DNA from: Neoconidiobolus thromboides FSU 785
Taxonomy: Eukaryota; Entomophthoromycota; Entomophthoromycetes; Entomophthorales; Neoconidiobolaceae
Direction of reading: 5' to 3'
DNA length: 64,000 nucleotides
Assembly: GCA_025603075.1 (NCBI GenBank)
Contig: MU626288.1
Span: 62,001 to 126,000 of the forward strand
The notes beneath the pieces are model-generated. The model worked only from the letters and a program-made list of their open reading frames with translations. It was not told where the DNA came from and ran no database searches. Numbering within the stretch: position 1 is the stretch's first letter; the number at the start of each line of letters is the position of its first letter. Position numbers and translations under genes: made by a program. Shown one piece after another: positions 45,773 through 55,976 of this stretch.

Positions 45773-46090
45773 TCAGGAAAAAAAGAAAATATTTTTATCC
45801 TGAGATTCTTTATCACTATTATTTACATTCACAAAACTAATATCAGTAAATGAAGCAACATTTTGTTGTTGACCACTATCTTGGTCACTTTTACTATTAC
45901 TTTAAGATACTTTTAACAAAATATCATCAATAGTAATATTATTAATGATAGATGAATCTAATAAAAATAAAATTCTACTTTATAAGTTGAATTATTAAAC
46001 TTTGTTTTTATAATATAATTAGTCACCTTGAGATATAGGGATTGATAAAACGAAGGATAATGTGATGAAGAGGAAGGGAATGAATTGTAT
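45773..46090 (-). pseudogene. secreted-protein family pseudogene 2 (start codon lost, internal stop)
   Basis: The minus strand reads QFIPFLFITLSFVLSIPIS, clearly the family signal peptide, but the codon where ATG is expected is ATA (46090). An intron-like segment (GTGAC to TTAG) separates it from DSSIINNITIDDILLKVS, an in-frame TAA, then SNSKSDQDSGQQQNVASF and on to a stop at 45773. The TAA falls where CAA would fit. The frame stays open either side, so decay is recent. Confidence 0.65.
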
Positions 46091-46265
46091 TTTAAATTAA
46101 TAGGAATTAATTGTTTTAGTTTATATCTTTTTTGTTGAGTTAATAAGTTATATATTAATTTTTAAATGTTAGTTACCGTTTGAATTGATGTTTAATCTAC
46201 AAAAAAATAAAAACTAATTTATAAAATTAATTAATTACTAATAAATATTTTAGAAAATTTTTCAA

Positions 46266-46312
46266 GTTGATTTTTAAGTTTAAGTTTAGGTTTAAGTTTA
46301 AGTTTAAGTTTA
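46266..46312. repeat. TTTAAG hexamer repeat
   Basis: About seven units of AAGTTT/AGGTTT. The single TTTAGG variant gives a telomere-like look, but the array is too short and variable to be one. Confidence 0.75.
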
Positions 46313-46329
46313 ATTAAATTTAAATAAAA

Positions 46330-46364
46330 TAAATATTATATTATATTATATTATATTATATTAT
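46330..46364. repeat. TTATA microsatellite
   Basis: Tandem TTATA units, about six copies. Confidence 0.8.
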
Positions 46365-46784
46365 TACAATTAATATAAAATATATTAGAAAACTAACTTA
46401 TATTATTTTCAATTAAATATAATTTTCCAACCAAAAAAATAGCATTCAAAATCCTTAATTAGCGGTTATCTAGAACCAATAAAAGCCTATATGCAATCAA
46501 TCAAATCATGATCATTTGATCTAAAGATAGAGAGGAATCATACTGAATCCAACTAATTAACTACTTACTAAAAAAACAGCAATGCTTAGTCCAAAATAAA
46601 GAATTTAACTTATGAATAGAATAATCTAATAAAAAAAATCAAAAGTAGAATAGTTGAAACTTTTTAAATCCCAATTTAAATATTTTTTATTTACAAATAT
46701 AAGAATTACTAAAGTTCAGTATAATTGCAATTTAAATACATTAATAGAAATAACAATACAATATAAAACAATCGATCTAATATT

Positions 46785-47869
46785 ATGACTTCCACTAAAG
46801 CTTTATTGATTATTAATCTTAATTTAAATCAAGCTCAATTACAAATTGAGAAACAAAAACTTAATTCTGAATATACTCAAGTCGATATTGAAGTCGATGA
46901 ACGTATCATTAATTCAGGTAAATGATTCGCGCTTTATCTTTAGTTATTACCTTGATATTAATATGTTTACTTTAATTAGAGGTCAATTATAATGAAGAAT
47001 ATGATAATGTAACAATTCTCAGTTTAATTGGCTTAAAAAGTATTAAATTGATCTATAACTATTTAAAAAAAGGTGGAAAAGTGATGATTGATTTCAAAGA
47101 TAAAGAGAATAATATTAATGTGGAGAAAGAAATTAAGTTAAATGGGTTTGTGGAAGTTAAATTTGATGAAGGAACAAAGAAGGTAAATTATAAAGAGTAT
47201 TAATATATATATATTGATTTTAATATTTCCTTTTTTATTTTAGTATATTGCAGAAAAACCAAATTATATAAAAGTGAATAAATTAAATTTGAAGTCCAAA
47301 GCATCTAAGAAAAAATATTTGTGGGACAAAATGGAAGAGAATGAATTATTAAATGAAGATGAATTAGTTGATGATAAAGATTTTATTAAACCTAATGAAG
47401 ATAGTTTATGTGGTAAGTTTAAATGTTTCAATATTTCAATGTTTTTTTGTTTATGATAAATTTATTAAATTTTTTTGTGATGTTATTAATTTGAAGTTAA
47501 TTTATTAATAAAATTTGATTATAATAATTAGCTCCTACTAATAATGGTGAAAAAAAGAAAAAAGCATGTAAAAATTGTACTTGTGGATTAGCTGAATTAG
47601 AACAAGAAGAAGAGAAAGAAAATAATAAAAAGAATTTAGATACATCAAATGTAAAATCAAGCTGTGGTAGTGTAAGTATTCTTTTATATTAATAAAATAT
47701 TATTCTTTTGGTTTTGATTTTTATTAAATGTTAATATTCTTTTGATTAGTGTTATCTTGGTGATGCCTTCCGTTGTGCTTCATGTCCTTATTTAGGTATG
47801 CCAGCATTTAAGCAAGGTGAAAAAGTCGAATTAGCTGGTAATATGTTAAATGATGATATTGAAATTTAA
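46785..47869 (+). CDS. DRE2: Fe-S cluster assembly protein Dre2 (anamorsin/CIAPIN1)
   Basis: Five exons (46785-46917, 46980-47182, 47244-47412, 47532-47671, 47750-47869) give 254 aa with the frame kept. The N-terminal part ([19 protein letters not shown]) is the reduced methyltransferase-like region. The C-terminal CIAPIN1 region has the first cluster motif (C-A-P-T, then [11 protein letters not shown]) and the second ([19 protein letters not shown] then [12 protein letters not shown]), with all expected cysteines. Dre2 takes electrons from Tah18 at the first steps of cytosolic Fe-S assembly. Its stop lies about 57 bp from the convergent amylase gene. Another CIA gene, CIA2, is 4.4 kb further on. 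Confidence 0.95.
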
Positions 47870-47926
47870 AATATATAAAATATATAAATACAAATAAATT
47901 ATATTATTATTATTTATTATTATTTA

Positions 47927-48153
47927 TTATAATAATAACTCATTAAATTTAGATAATTCATCAAATTTAATAAATACTGCAATTTTCCTGGATTTAACGT
48001 TAAAATATGCTGTACCTGTGGAGTCTAATTCAACTTCATTTGTAGTATTAAAGATATCAATTAATTTTATATGTTTAAATTTTGAACCAAATGACATTTG
48101 TTTAAAGCCATCTTTAGAATTAGATAATAAAACAGCAAATAATGAATTATCAC

Positions 48154-48203
<50 letters not shown>

Positions 48204-49630
48204 CTTAACCAACCAATAGTATTCGGATGATTGAAATAATCTATTTGTATACCAAAATTATATAATTTTCTTATTAATAATAATTTTTTTAACTCTAATT
48301 TAAATCCCTTAAATTTATTAGGTCCATTAATTATTCCATTATAATCTCCATAAAATAAAGTTGGATAACCTTGATCTCTTAATAAAATTAAACAATAAGC
48401 ATGTAATTTAAACCAATCTTGAACCCAAGATTGTAAGGATTGACCTAATTGAGTATCATGATTATCTACAAATGTAACTGCTTGAGTGGGATAATCTTTT
48501 ACTAATGTATTATCTAATATTTTACTTAAATCATACTTTTCAAATTCAATACTTGCTTGATAGAAATTATAATGTAATGATACATCAAATAAATGTATTT
48601 TATAGTCAAACTTTTTTATAAATTCAATTAATACATTTACATCTCCACTCCAATATTCAGCTACAAAAAAAAAGTTCTCATTTCCTTGAATTAACATCTC
48701 TTTCATTATGTTTTTAATAAATGACAAATGAATATGTTTAGCTGCATCAAATCGAATACCATTTAAATTTAATTGATCTTTCAACCATAAGGTATACTTA
48801 ATTAATTCAAATTCAACTTCTGGATGTTTTAAATCTAAATCATTAGCTAATAAATAATCATAATTTCCATATTCTTTATCTACTTCTAATGACCAATATT
48901 TATTTTTACCTAAATTAAAATTAAAAATAATATTAATAAATAAATTATTAATTTTATTATTTAAATTGATTTTACCTAATATTCTATAAATACCATGTTC
49001 CATTGTATCTATATTGACATCTGTTCCTGTAAAATGCCAACTTTGAAATTGAAATTTAGAATATTTTCCATCTCTACCTTCAAATGTAAAATTAGTATAA
49101 CTAGTAATCCACATTTCATTTGAAATATCTATTAATCGATTATTTGGATCACATTTCTTTACTATAAATTTCTCCTTTTCATCCCCTTGAACTCTATGAT
49201 TATATACCATATCCGCATAAATATCAATATTATATTCCTTTAATTTCTTAGTTAATTTAATCAACTCTTGTTTATTTCCATATTTTGTTTTTATTGTACC
49301 CTTTTGATTAAATTCCCCTAAATCATACATATCATAAATACCATAACCTACATCATTAGTACCTGCTCCTCCTTTACTCACTGGTGGTAACCATAATGCA
49401 GAGATCCCATAATGAGATAATTCTGGGATATAAGACATTATATTATTATAATGTTGACTATCATTATTTAAATACCATTCAAAACTTTGATATAATACAC
49501 CATTGATTGGAGTAGAAGTGGAATGAAAGGTGGAAGTATTATGAGAGAAAGTAGTAATAGGTTGAATATATCGAATTAAAATCAATAAGAAATAAGAAAT
49601 TAATATCATTGTTATTATTATTTGATACAT
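47927..49630 (-). CDS. alpha-amylase (GH13) with N-terminal membrane anchor
   Basis: One exon of 567 aa. An N-terminal hydrophobic segment (ITMILISYFLLILI) is a signal peptide or signal anchor. The TIM barrel begins GVLYQSFEWYLNNDSQHY. Catalytic residues are Asp295 in GIRFDAAKH (nucleophile), Glu325 in FFVAEYWSGD (acid/base) and Asp392 in FVDNHDT. The overall pattern (GVLYQSFEWY, VYNHRVQGDEKE) is that of GH13_5 amylases, more like bacterial and cytosolic fungal enzymes than Taka-amylase. A poly-Asn run from an ATT microsatellite (about 48152-48200) interrupts the C-terminal part of the barrel region. It is probably surface-attached or secreted, and hydrolyses alpha-1,4-glucans. Confidence 0.9.
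48152..48200. repeat. ATT microsatellite coding poly-Asn
   Basis: About 16 ATT units on the plus strand, read as Asn on the minus strand in the amylase. Likely length-variable between strains. Confidence 0.85.
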
Positions 49631-49671
49631 TTTAAAGAGAGATTAATATACTTTTTATACTTTTTTTAATT

Positions 49672-49722
49672 GATGTATAATTTGATATATAATTTGATAT
49701 ATAATTTGATATATAATTTTAA
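49672..49722. repeat. period-12 repeat, AATTTGATATAT
   Basis: About four units just upstream of the amylase ATG. Confidence 0.8.
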
Positions 49723-49860
49723 CTCTTTTTTTAACGTATGTTTCAGTTGATTCTATATTTGAACAGGTTTAATTTATTTTGTAATTAATTTTAAGTCCAT
49801 TTAGTAATAATATTCTTATATCTGATAATTTATTATTTAAATTTAATTATAATAATTATT

Positions 49861-49887
49861 TAATTGATTTCATTATTTCATTATTTC

Positions 49888-49920
<33 letters not shown>
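49861..49920. repeat. ATTTC/ATTT microsatellite
   Basis: A short run of ATTTC units that changes into TTTA units. Confidence 0.75.
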
Positions 49921-50376
49921 TAATCATGTTGATTGTACTTGTTTATTATAATAATTGAAGACTCCCTACTTATTTTTTAAGATATAAAAAGTTTAAAAAC
50001 ATTTGAAAAAAAATTGATTTGAGTAAAAGTTAAGATATTTAAATAAGAAAATTGATTGAATTGAATTTAGTGAATAATTTAATAGTAATATTCGATTGAT
50101 TGATTTATTCTATTTAATGACTTATTTTTCTTATTAACTATAAATTATAGATTCAAAATAAGATTGAAAATAGTTATTAATTCCATTTAATTTATTAAAA
50201 TAAGATTTGAAAATATTTATAGTTCCATTATTAATTTAACAAAAAATAAATAGAATAAAATTCTTTTGTTATTTCATACAAAAATATCATTAAATTTTAT
50301 TTATCAAAAATATTAGATTATATAAATTACACTTAAATTAATAATATTTCTAATCCCTTTCTTTTACTTCTCTCCT

Positions 50377-50434
50377 TACTCCTTATTCCTTATTCCTTAT
50401 TCCTTATTCCTTATTCCTTATTCCTTATTCCTTA
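50377..50434. repeat. TTATTCC heptamer repeat
   Basis: About eight units of TTATTCC in the PP2C 3' region. Confidence 0.85.
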
Positions 50435-50487
50435 CTCTTTACCCTTTCTTCCTTGCTCCTTATTATTTCTCCATATCCTCTTTCTAC

Positions 50488-51770
50488 TTATTCATTTTTT
50501 TGCACTAATGCTACTAGTACTGTAATATCATCTAATTTCCTAATTTAATTAATATGAATATTTGATCTTATATTTTAATTTTACTATCTAAAACTTACCC
50601 ACCCAATTCCAAATATTGATGATATTTCAATAAAGAATTAGACCAAGGCGATAATCTCTTTGGATTTAGTGAATATTTTCTTGCTGTTTCCGCTAATTTA
50701 TTACTTAATTTACGTATCTTTAATTGTAGCCAATCCGAATTTTTAATATTAATTAATTGTTTTGTAGTTTCATTTACTGATGAGTAGGTATGAGTATTAT
50801 GATCAATTTGAAATTGTAAAAATTCATTTTGAATAATATTAATAGTTTCTTCATCAAACACATTATCAAAATAGCCATCTGTAGCTAATATAATTAAATC
50901 ATTTTCTTTTAATTCTAATTCAATTTGATTACAGTCTGATGGCTCATTTTTAATATATCCTTGATTTAATTGATATTCTTTAGGAATAATAGATAATTGG
51001 TAAGGGCAATTAAAAAAATGTTGTTGTTCTTGACTTTTATATATAATTTCACTTCGATTTCGTATTATTAAAAAAGAAGAATCACCTAAATTAACTCCAT
51101 TAAGTCGACCATTATCTTTATTGATTTTTAATATAGAAGCAGTACTACTACCTAATTAATAAAAAATAATAAATAAATAAAAATAATATTTAATATTTAA
51201 TATTTAATTTATAATAATTTTAAATTAATAATCTCAATTATTATAAATTCAATTTTTTTCTTTTACTTACCTACTATTTTCTCTTTATTTTTCAATAATC
51301 GATTATAAGCTTGTTGTAATAATTCTAATGAAGATAATTCCATTTCATTACCAAAACTAGTTCGATTTTGTTGAATAATTTCACTAGCATGATTCATTAA
51401 AGACCAAGAAAATTGACTTGGATCAATCCCTACTTTTTCCCAACTACCAACTCCATCTGCTATTCCTGTAAATTAATTGTAAAAATATTAATAATTTGTA
51501 ACGAATAAATATCATTAATTATTTGATGTTTAAATTGTGATTCTTTATGTATAAGAAAGAAAATAATTTTTTATTAAATTTACCTAAATATTGATTCTTA
51601 ACTGTTGAATTTAAAAAAAAGGCATCTTCTCCAGAATCTACTTTAGCTACCTTTTTAGCTTGTAATGGTGTTATAGAAGGTAATTTATATATCGGTAAAC
51701 TATGTTGAATATTAACTCTTCGATATTTTGGTAACCAGTTTGCTGAAGTAATAATTTTATATTGATTCAT
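50488..51770 (-). CDS. PTC7: PP2C-type protein phosphatase, PTC7-like
   Basis: Four or more exons. The first (MNQYKIITSANWLPKYRR) leads to DSGEDAFFL, the PTC7-type metal motif. After an intron the next exon begins GIADGVGSWEKVGIDPSQF (a PP2C DGVG motif). Then come GSSTASILKINK, NLGDSSFLIIRN and DLIILATDGYFDNVFDEE. The last intron has a GTAAG donor just after LELGG; splicing it gives GGKLDDITVLVALVQKNE and the stop at 50488, with the expected terminal DD metal ligands. This end is easily missed, because the unspliced frame stops at 50595. Ptc7 relatives are mitochondrial phosphatases that act on coenzyme Q proteins. The N-terminal targeting signal here is weak, so location is uncertain. Confidence 0.88.
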
Positions 51771-52273
51771 TAAATTTCTAGCAATTCTTAAAGTGAATAT
51801 TGTAAATGAGAAAAGAAATTAGTTATTGATTATTGTATTCCTTTTTAAAAATACTCAAGCTTTTTTTTTCATTTTTAAATAAAAATTTTCATGGTGCATG
51901 ATTTGGTAACTTCAAAATTACTGATTCTTTTTTCAACTTATTTTAAAAAAATTACTAAAATAATCGAATGCGTTTCAAAATTAAGCTCAGAGCTCAGCTT
52001 AGTTTATATTTAATTAAGCTATTTATTTATTTACTTTTTATTAAAGGAATATTATAATAATAAAATAGTATTTTGTTCATTTATAATAAAAACACTCTGG
52101 TTTTTTTATTTATAATAATAATTTCAATCTTTTTTTCTTTTTAATTAAAAGTAATCAATAAATATTCAATAAAGCCAAAATAATATATAATAATAATAAA
52201 TCTTAATTTTATTTCTCCATAATATATAAAATGCTCTTTTCTTTTTATTTTCTTTTTCTTTAAATTCTTTTCT
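51771..52273. other. intergenic region between PP2C and CIA2
   Basis: PP2C promoter side. AT-rich; no gene seen. Confidence 0.4.
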
Positions 52274-52860
52274 TTAATCTGAAGTAGTTGATAAACACTG
52301 ATTTACTACTTCCAATAAACTTTGATTTTCTAATGCAGCTGATACTCTTTCTTTATCATTTAATTGTTTGTTTACTATTTTTAAACTATTAAACAAAATC
52401 ATGTTAAAATAAATAAAAAAGTTTACCAGCTAATTCTGACTGATGAGTACCTTCTCTAACGGTAATATCAATCTAATATAAAAAAATTTAACTTTTAAAT
52501 CTTCAATCAATTAATTATTTTACTTACCTTAAACCTAGGAGGTAAACTCCTTAATAATCTCACTCTAATACATAAACCAATTAAAGTAGCCATAGAACAA
52601 TGAGGAATTGTAGGAGTAAATTGAACATGAACTTTATTTTTAATATCATTAATAAAAATATGATCTTTTTGAATCACATTTAATTGTTCTAAAGTCAATG
52701 GATGTTCTGGATCATTAATATTCTTAATTAAATCAAATATCTCTAAGGAATCAAATTCATCTCGAATATTTTCATCAAATGCTTCTTGACCTAACTCTCG
52801 ACTGATAGATGTGGTATTATAAATTATTGGATTCGCGTTGACTAATTTACTACTACCCAT
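52274..52860 (-). CDS. CIA2: CIA targeting-complex protein Cia2 (MIP18/FAM96 family)
   Basis: Three exons, about 165 aa. It starts [15 protein letters not shown]. The MIP18 domain is complete: [19 protein letters not shown], then [31 protein letters not shown] (with the reactive Cys of PTIPHCS) and [11 protein letters not shown], joined after a short intron to [20 protein letters not shown] and [16 protein letters not shown]. Length and end match Cia2/CIAO2B. The protein passes Fe-S clusters to apoproteins with Cia1 and Met18. It lies 4.4 kb from DRE2, another CIA component, with amylase and PP2C between. Confidence 0.95.
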
Positions 52861-53178
52861 ATTTTTTGTAAGTTTTAATGAAAATCAATTTTTAATCTTA
52901 ACTTTTATTCTTTCAAATTTTCCTTAGTCTGCATAATTTGTTATCTTTTTTCGAAAAGGCATAAATTGCATCTTTAACTATTATAATTTTGCAATCGAAA
53001 GACTTATGATCTAAACTTAAATTTGATCTCATACTTACAATTGAATCACTAATTTTGAAATAATGATAAAAAATGACGCTCAAATTTGTATAATAGGTAG
53101 ATAATAAGTATATAAACCCCCTATCATCTCCTTAAAATAATAAAACTATAATTAACTTAACTAAAAATCAATTCAAAT
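52861..53178. other. divergent promoter region between CIA2 and the NDUFA4-like array
   Basis: AT-rich; the TATATAAA box of the first array gene is at about 53108-53116. Confidence 0.45.
53108..53116 (+). promoter_or_regulatory. TATA box of array gene 1
   Basis: TATATAAAC at about 70 bp from the ATG. Similar TATATAAA sequences lie upstream of most other copies of the array. Confidence 0.55.
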
Positions 53179-53436
53179 ATGGTACTTCGTAAAGCAACTT
53201 CCTTACTTCATTGGAGAATGGATCCTGAAATTTTTCCATTAGCTGCAATTCTAGGTGGAATTGGAGCCATTGCTGGTTATACTATGTATCGAAAAAAAGA
53301 ACAACATACAAATCAACATGATGTTATTGATGGTGAATTGAAAACAAATGGGCGATTAAGAACGCATATGAAAGCTAATATTGAGCCCTCCGAGTTAAAA
53401 AATCTGGATCATATTCATGGTGGAAAGAAAGAGTAG
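53179..53436 (+). CDS. NDUFA4/MLRQ-like small membrane protein, array gene 1
   Basis: An 85-aa protein. It starts MVLRKATSLLHWRMDPEIFP, then a single membrane segment (LAAILGGIGAIAGYTMY) and a basic stop-transfer (RKKEQ). The pattern, a short basic N-terminus, (D/E)PE-x-(F/Y)PL and a GY-containing TM, is that of the NDUFA4/MLRQ family of small mitochondrial inner-membrane proteins linked to complex I or IV. The C-terminal tail (NGRLRTHMKANIEPSELKNL) is not part of that family and is shared with array genes 4 and 5. It is likely mitochondrial. Confidence 0.7.
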   Translation: MVLRKATSLLHWRMDPEIFPLAAILGGIGAIAGYTMYRKKEQHTNQHDVIDGELKTNGRLRTHMKANIEPSELKNLDHIHGGKKE

Positions 53437-53639
53437 ATGTAGAAGGAAAAATGAGATATAATAAATTTGTGTATTTTTTTAGTCTGGTTTTATCGTTTTA
53501 ATTTTCTGATTTTTAATTTCCTTAATTTTTTTTTGAAATTCAGTTGATTTAGCCTTTTACAATCAATCAACATTATAATCAAGATGATTTTAACCATTTA
53601 ACTATAGCTATTCAGCAATGATAACAATATCATAATATA
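53437..53639. other. spacer within the array
   Basis: AT-rich; no gene. Confidence 0.4.
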
Positions 53640-53898
53640 TAAAATAATTAATGATAGCAAGAAAATTAAAAAATAACTTATTAAATTTAAACCGATCAAA
53701 GCAAAGCCTTTTAATCCCTTTAAAAAATTAAACCCACTATTTACTACCTACTGGTGCTGATATTGGGTGTAGTTGAAACTATTATTGGGTATATATTATA
53801 TGTAAAGACTAAGCAATATATCTGTAGTAGGAAAATAGAAAGAGAGAGGAAGGAGTTGAATTTGGAAGACGGAACTAAGTTAGAAAAAAAGAATTGAT
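53640..53898 (+). pseudogene. NDUFA4-like array copy 2, decayed
   Basis: A frame reading KIKPTIYYLLVLILGVVETI, then IGYILYVKTKQYI and ending GTKLEKKN matches the central and tail part of the family (compare KIEPEVYPLVAIVG and GGYTVYKESRRYI). The N-terminal LNRSK segment upstream is in another frame, and no intact ATG is in line. Frameshift(s) make it non-functional. Confidence 0.65.
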
Positions 53899-54199
53899 GA
53901 GGTTAAAGGGAATAATTAACATTGAGTATGATAATGATAAGAAATAAACCTTATTTATTACTTTTTCCTTAATGCATTTTCGTTTTCGGAATTTAGGAAC
54001 AATTAAACTGCTGGTGGAGCTTTAATGTTTTTGACTTTTTATGATTGAATCATTAATGCTAATATTCTATAAGCTTTAGTTCCTAAGTTACAGTTATTTA
54101 ATAATGATAGTATAATGATAGTAGGCTCATATAGTGATAATTATAGTATATAAAAAATGAATTGATAATATAAAATAAATAAATTAGTAAGTCCATAAA
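53899..54199. other. spacer within the array, with the copy 3 promoter
   Basis: Contains a TATATAAAA box at about 54147-54155. Confidence 0.4.
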
Positions 54200-54461
54200 A
54201 TGTATCTAAACCGAGTAAGGTCTTTATTTCATTTTAAAGTTGACTCAAATCCACCCATTAATAACAGTATTAAGCATTGTTGAGGTTGGTAATGTTTGTG
54301 CTCTTTATAGAGGAGACCAGACCTTTAACTATAATAAGAAAATGGATAAGGAAGAATTAAGATTAGATGACAGAAACAAAAAAGAAGTGAAAGTGAAAGT
54401 GAAATCTGAGGAATTAAACAACTTAAGTGAGGCTATTGATGTTAGTAGTGATCATAAATAA
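54200..54461 (+). pseudogene. NDUFA4-like array copy 3, one-base frameshift
   Basis: ATG at 54200 gives MYLNRVRSLFHFKVDS, aligned to MFLNRARSLLHLKIEP, then leaves frame. The +1 frame continues with QIHPLITVLSIVEVGNVCAL and a tail NKKEVKVKVKSEELNNLS, matching the family to its end. One indel near 54240 is enough to explain it. No other damage is seen, so decay is recent or the frameshift may be an error. Confidence 0.7.
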
Positions 54462-54686
54462 GTTTAATAAGTTTCTCTCGTTTTTTATGAATTGTTTGAA
54501 GATTAATTTTAGATATTTTTAACTTGATCTTTTATCATCTATATCATTAGTATGATTAAACTTTAAGCTCTTAACTGGTGATTAAACAATGATATAACAA
54601 TGATAAGAAGCTTGCCTAGTCAAATCACGATATATAAAGAAGTAAACAATGATGAAGTCAAAGTAGAAAATAAAATAAATAATTGA
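54462..54686. other. spacer and promoter of array gene 4
   Basis: TATATAAAG at about 54631 and AAGAAGCTTGCC near 54605. No gene. Confidence 0.4.
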
Positions 54687-54950
54687 ATGTTTTTAAATCG
54701 AGCCAAATCTTTATTACATCTAAACATTGAGCCACAAATTTATCCTTTAATAATGATTGTAGGCGCTGGTTGTACTGTTGCAGGGTATACTATCTTTAAA
54801 GAGTCAAAGCGATATATTAGTGATAAGCATAGAGATATGACTGTACTAAATTCAGGTGGTAGACATAAAGAAGAAATCAAAGTTCATGTCAGTCCAGAAA
54901 AGTTAGATCATTTACAAGGAATTATTGAAAGTGAGAAGAAGTCGAAATAA
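54687..54950 (+). CDS. NDUFA4-like small membrane protein, array gene 4
   Basis: An 87-aa protein: MFLNRAKSLLHLNIEPQIYP, one membrane segment (LIMIVGAGCTVAGYTIF), then KESKRYISDK and the tail GGRHKEEIKVHVSPEKLDHL followed by QGIIESE. It is closely related to array gene 5 (most residues identical), marking a recent duplication. The tail segment H-x-x-P-E-K-L-D-H-L-Q-G-I-I-E-S-E is the most conserved part, so it is probably functional. Confidence 0.8.
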   Translation: MFLNRAKSLLHLNIEPQIYPLIMIVGAGCTVAGYTIFKESKRYISDKHRDMTVLNSGGRHKEEIKVHVSPEKLDHLQGIIESEKKSK

Positions 54951-55244
54951 ATATTAATATTTTTAACCTTTCTTAGCTTTGAAGTTTTAAATAGTCAATT
55001 TTGCAGATTATAAATTTATCAAATCTTTTTATAAACAGTTATCATTTTAAATTTGCCCAAAAAATGTCAATTATTTATAAAAAGATTTGACATTATTTTG
55101 AAACTTATTACGTTTGTTAATTTGATTTCTAGGTATGGTTAATTTACTAAAATGACATAAAAATGACAAGGAGTTTATATGCTAAACTATAGTATAAAAA
55201 AGAGACATTATGATAGTAAAAGAATAAAAGAAAAATCTTTAAAA
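54951..55244. other. spacer and promoter of array gene 5
   Basis: AT-rich. An upstream ATG at 55179 is in frame with gene 5, but it adds only a Lys-rich segment not shared with gene 4. Confidence 0.4.
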
Positions 55245-55514
55245 ATGTTTTTAAACCGAGCAAGATCTTTATTACACTTGAAAATTGAGCCAGAAGTTTA
55301 CCCTTTGGTAGCGATTGTAGGCGTTGCTGCTACTATTGGTGGTTATACTGTTTATAAAGAATCAAGACGATATATTAATAATCAACAAATAAATAAAAAT
55401 ATATTATACTCAGGTGGTAGACATAAAGAGGAGGTCACAGCTCATGTTAATCCAGAAAAGTTGGACCATTTACAAGGAATTATTGAGAGTGAAAGTGAAC
55501 ACAAGTCAAAATAA
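55245..55514 (+). CDS. NDUFA4-like small membrane protein, array gene 5
   Basis: An 89-aa protein. I choose ATG 55245 (MFLNRARSLLHLKIEP) over the upstream in-frame ATG at 55179 because it aligns with gene 4. It has one TM segment (LVAIVGVAATIGGYTVY), then KESRRYINNQ and the tail GGRHKEEVTAHVNPEKLDHL with QGIIESE. It is in tandem with and very similar to gene 4. Confidence 0.8.
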   Translation: MFLNRARSLLHLKIEPEVYPLVAIVGVAATIGGYTVYKESRRYINNQQINKNILYSGGRHKEEVTAHVNPEKLDHLQGIIESESEHKSK

Positions 55515-55733
55515 ATTTGTATTTTTTATTTTATTTTTGATTAGCTTTTATGATTAGTTTTCTATGCTTTTATACTTCAAGTCACTGTTATAGATTCAAC
55601 CTCTAAGCTCTTATTTATAATTACTCAATAGTAGCAAAATAATCATAGTAAGCTTATATACTAATATTTATAATATATAAAAAAGAAACAAGGCTAGAGA
55701 TCAAAGATAAAATAAATATTAAGATGATCTTAA
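55515..55733. other. spacer and promoter of copy 6
   Basis: AGTAAGCTTAT at about 55649 and TATATAAAAA at about 55674, the same arrangement as before array gene 7. Confidence 0.45.
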
Positions 55734-55976
55734 AGCAAAATCTTTACTGTATAAAAAAATCCAACCAGAAGTTTATTCATTTGTATTGTTATTAGGTATT
55801 ATCGGGCCTATTTCTGCATAAATTCTACATATAAAGGTGAAAGAACATGATGATAGCAATGTGGATGAAAAGGAATTAAGTTTAGAAGGGGAAAATAGAA
55901 GGATAAAAAATGAATAGCAAATTTAAAAGAAATTGTTAAAATTGAGAGTAAATGGAAGTAAGTTTAATAAATATTT
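55724..55976 (+). pseudogene. NDUFA4-like array copy 6, decayed
   Basis: ATGATCTTAAAG is followed, in another frame, by AKSLLYKKIQPEVYSFVLLL, then GIIGPISA and a stop. The frame beyond reads ILHIKVKEHDDSNVDEKEL and ends early. This matches the family start (LLHLKIEPEVYPLVAIVG) with a frameshift and a stop. Non-functional. Confidence 0.65.

Larger units (their letters stand above)
46091..46784. other. promoter side of DRE2
   Basis: AT-rich sequence with two simple repeats (46266-46312 and about 46330-46364). No gene is seen. Confidence 0.45.
49631..50487. other. intergenic region between amylase and PP2C genes
   Basis: AT-rich. It holds the amylase promoter, a period-12 repeat at about 49672-49722, a TTTA/ATTTC repeat at about 49861-49920 and the TTATTCC repeat at about 50377-50434. 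No gene. Confidence 0.5.

Noticed and set aside
46266-46312. TTTAAG/TTTAGG run as an interstitial telomere
   Set aside because: Short, mostly TTTAAG, and without a regular G-rich unit; a simple repeat is sufficient.
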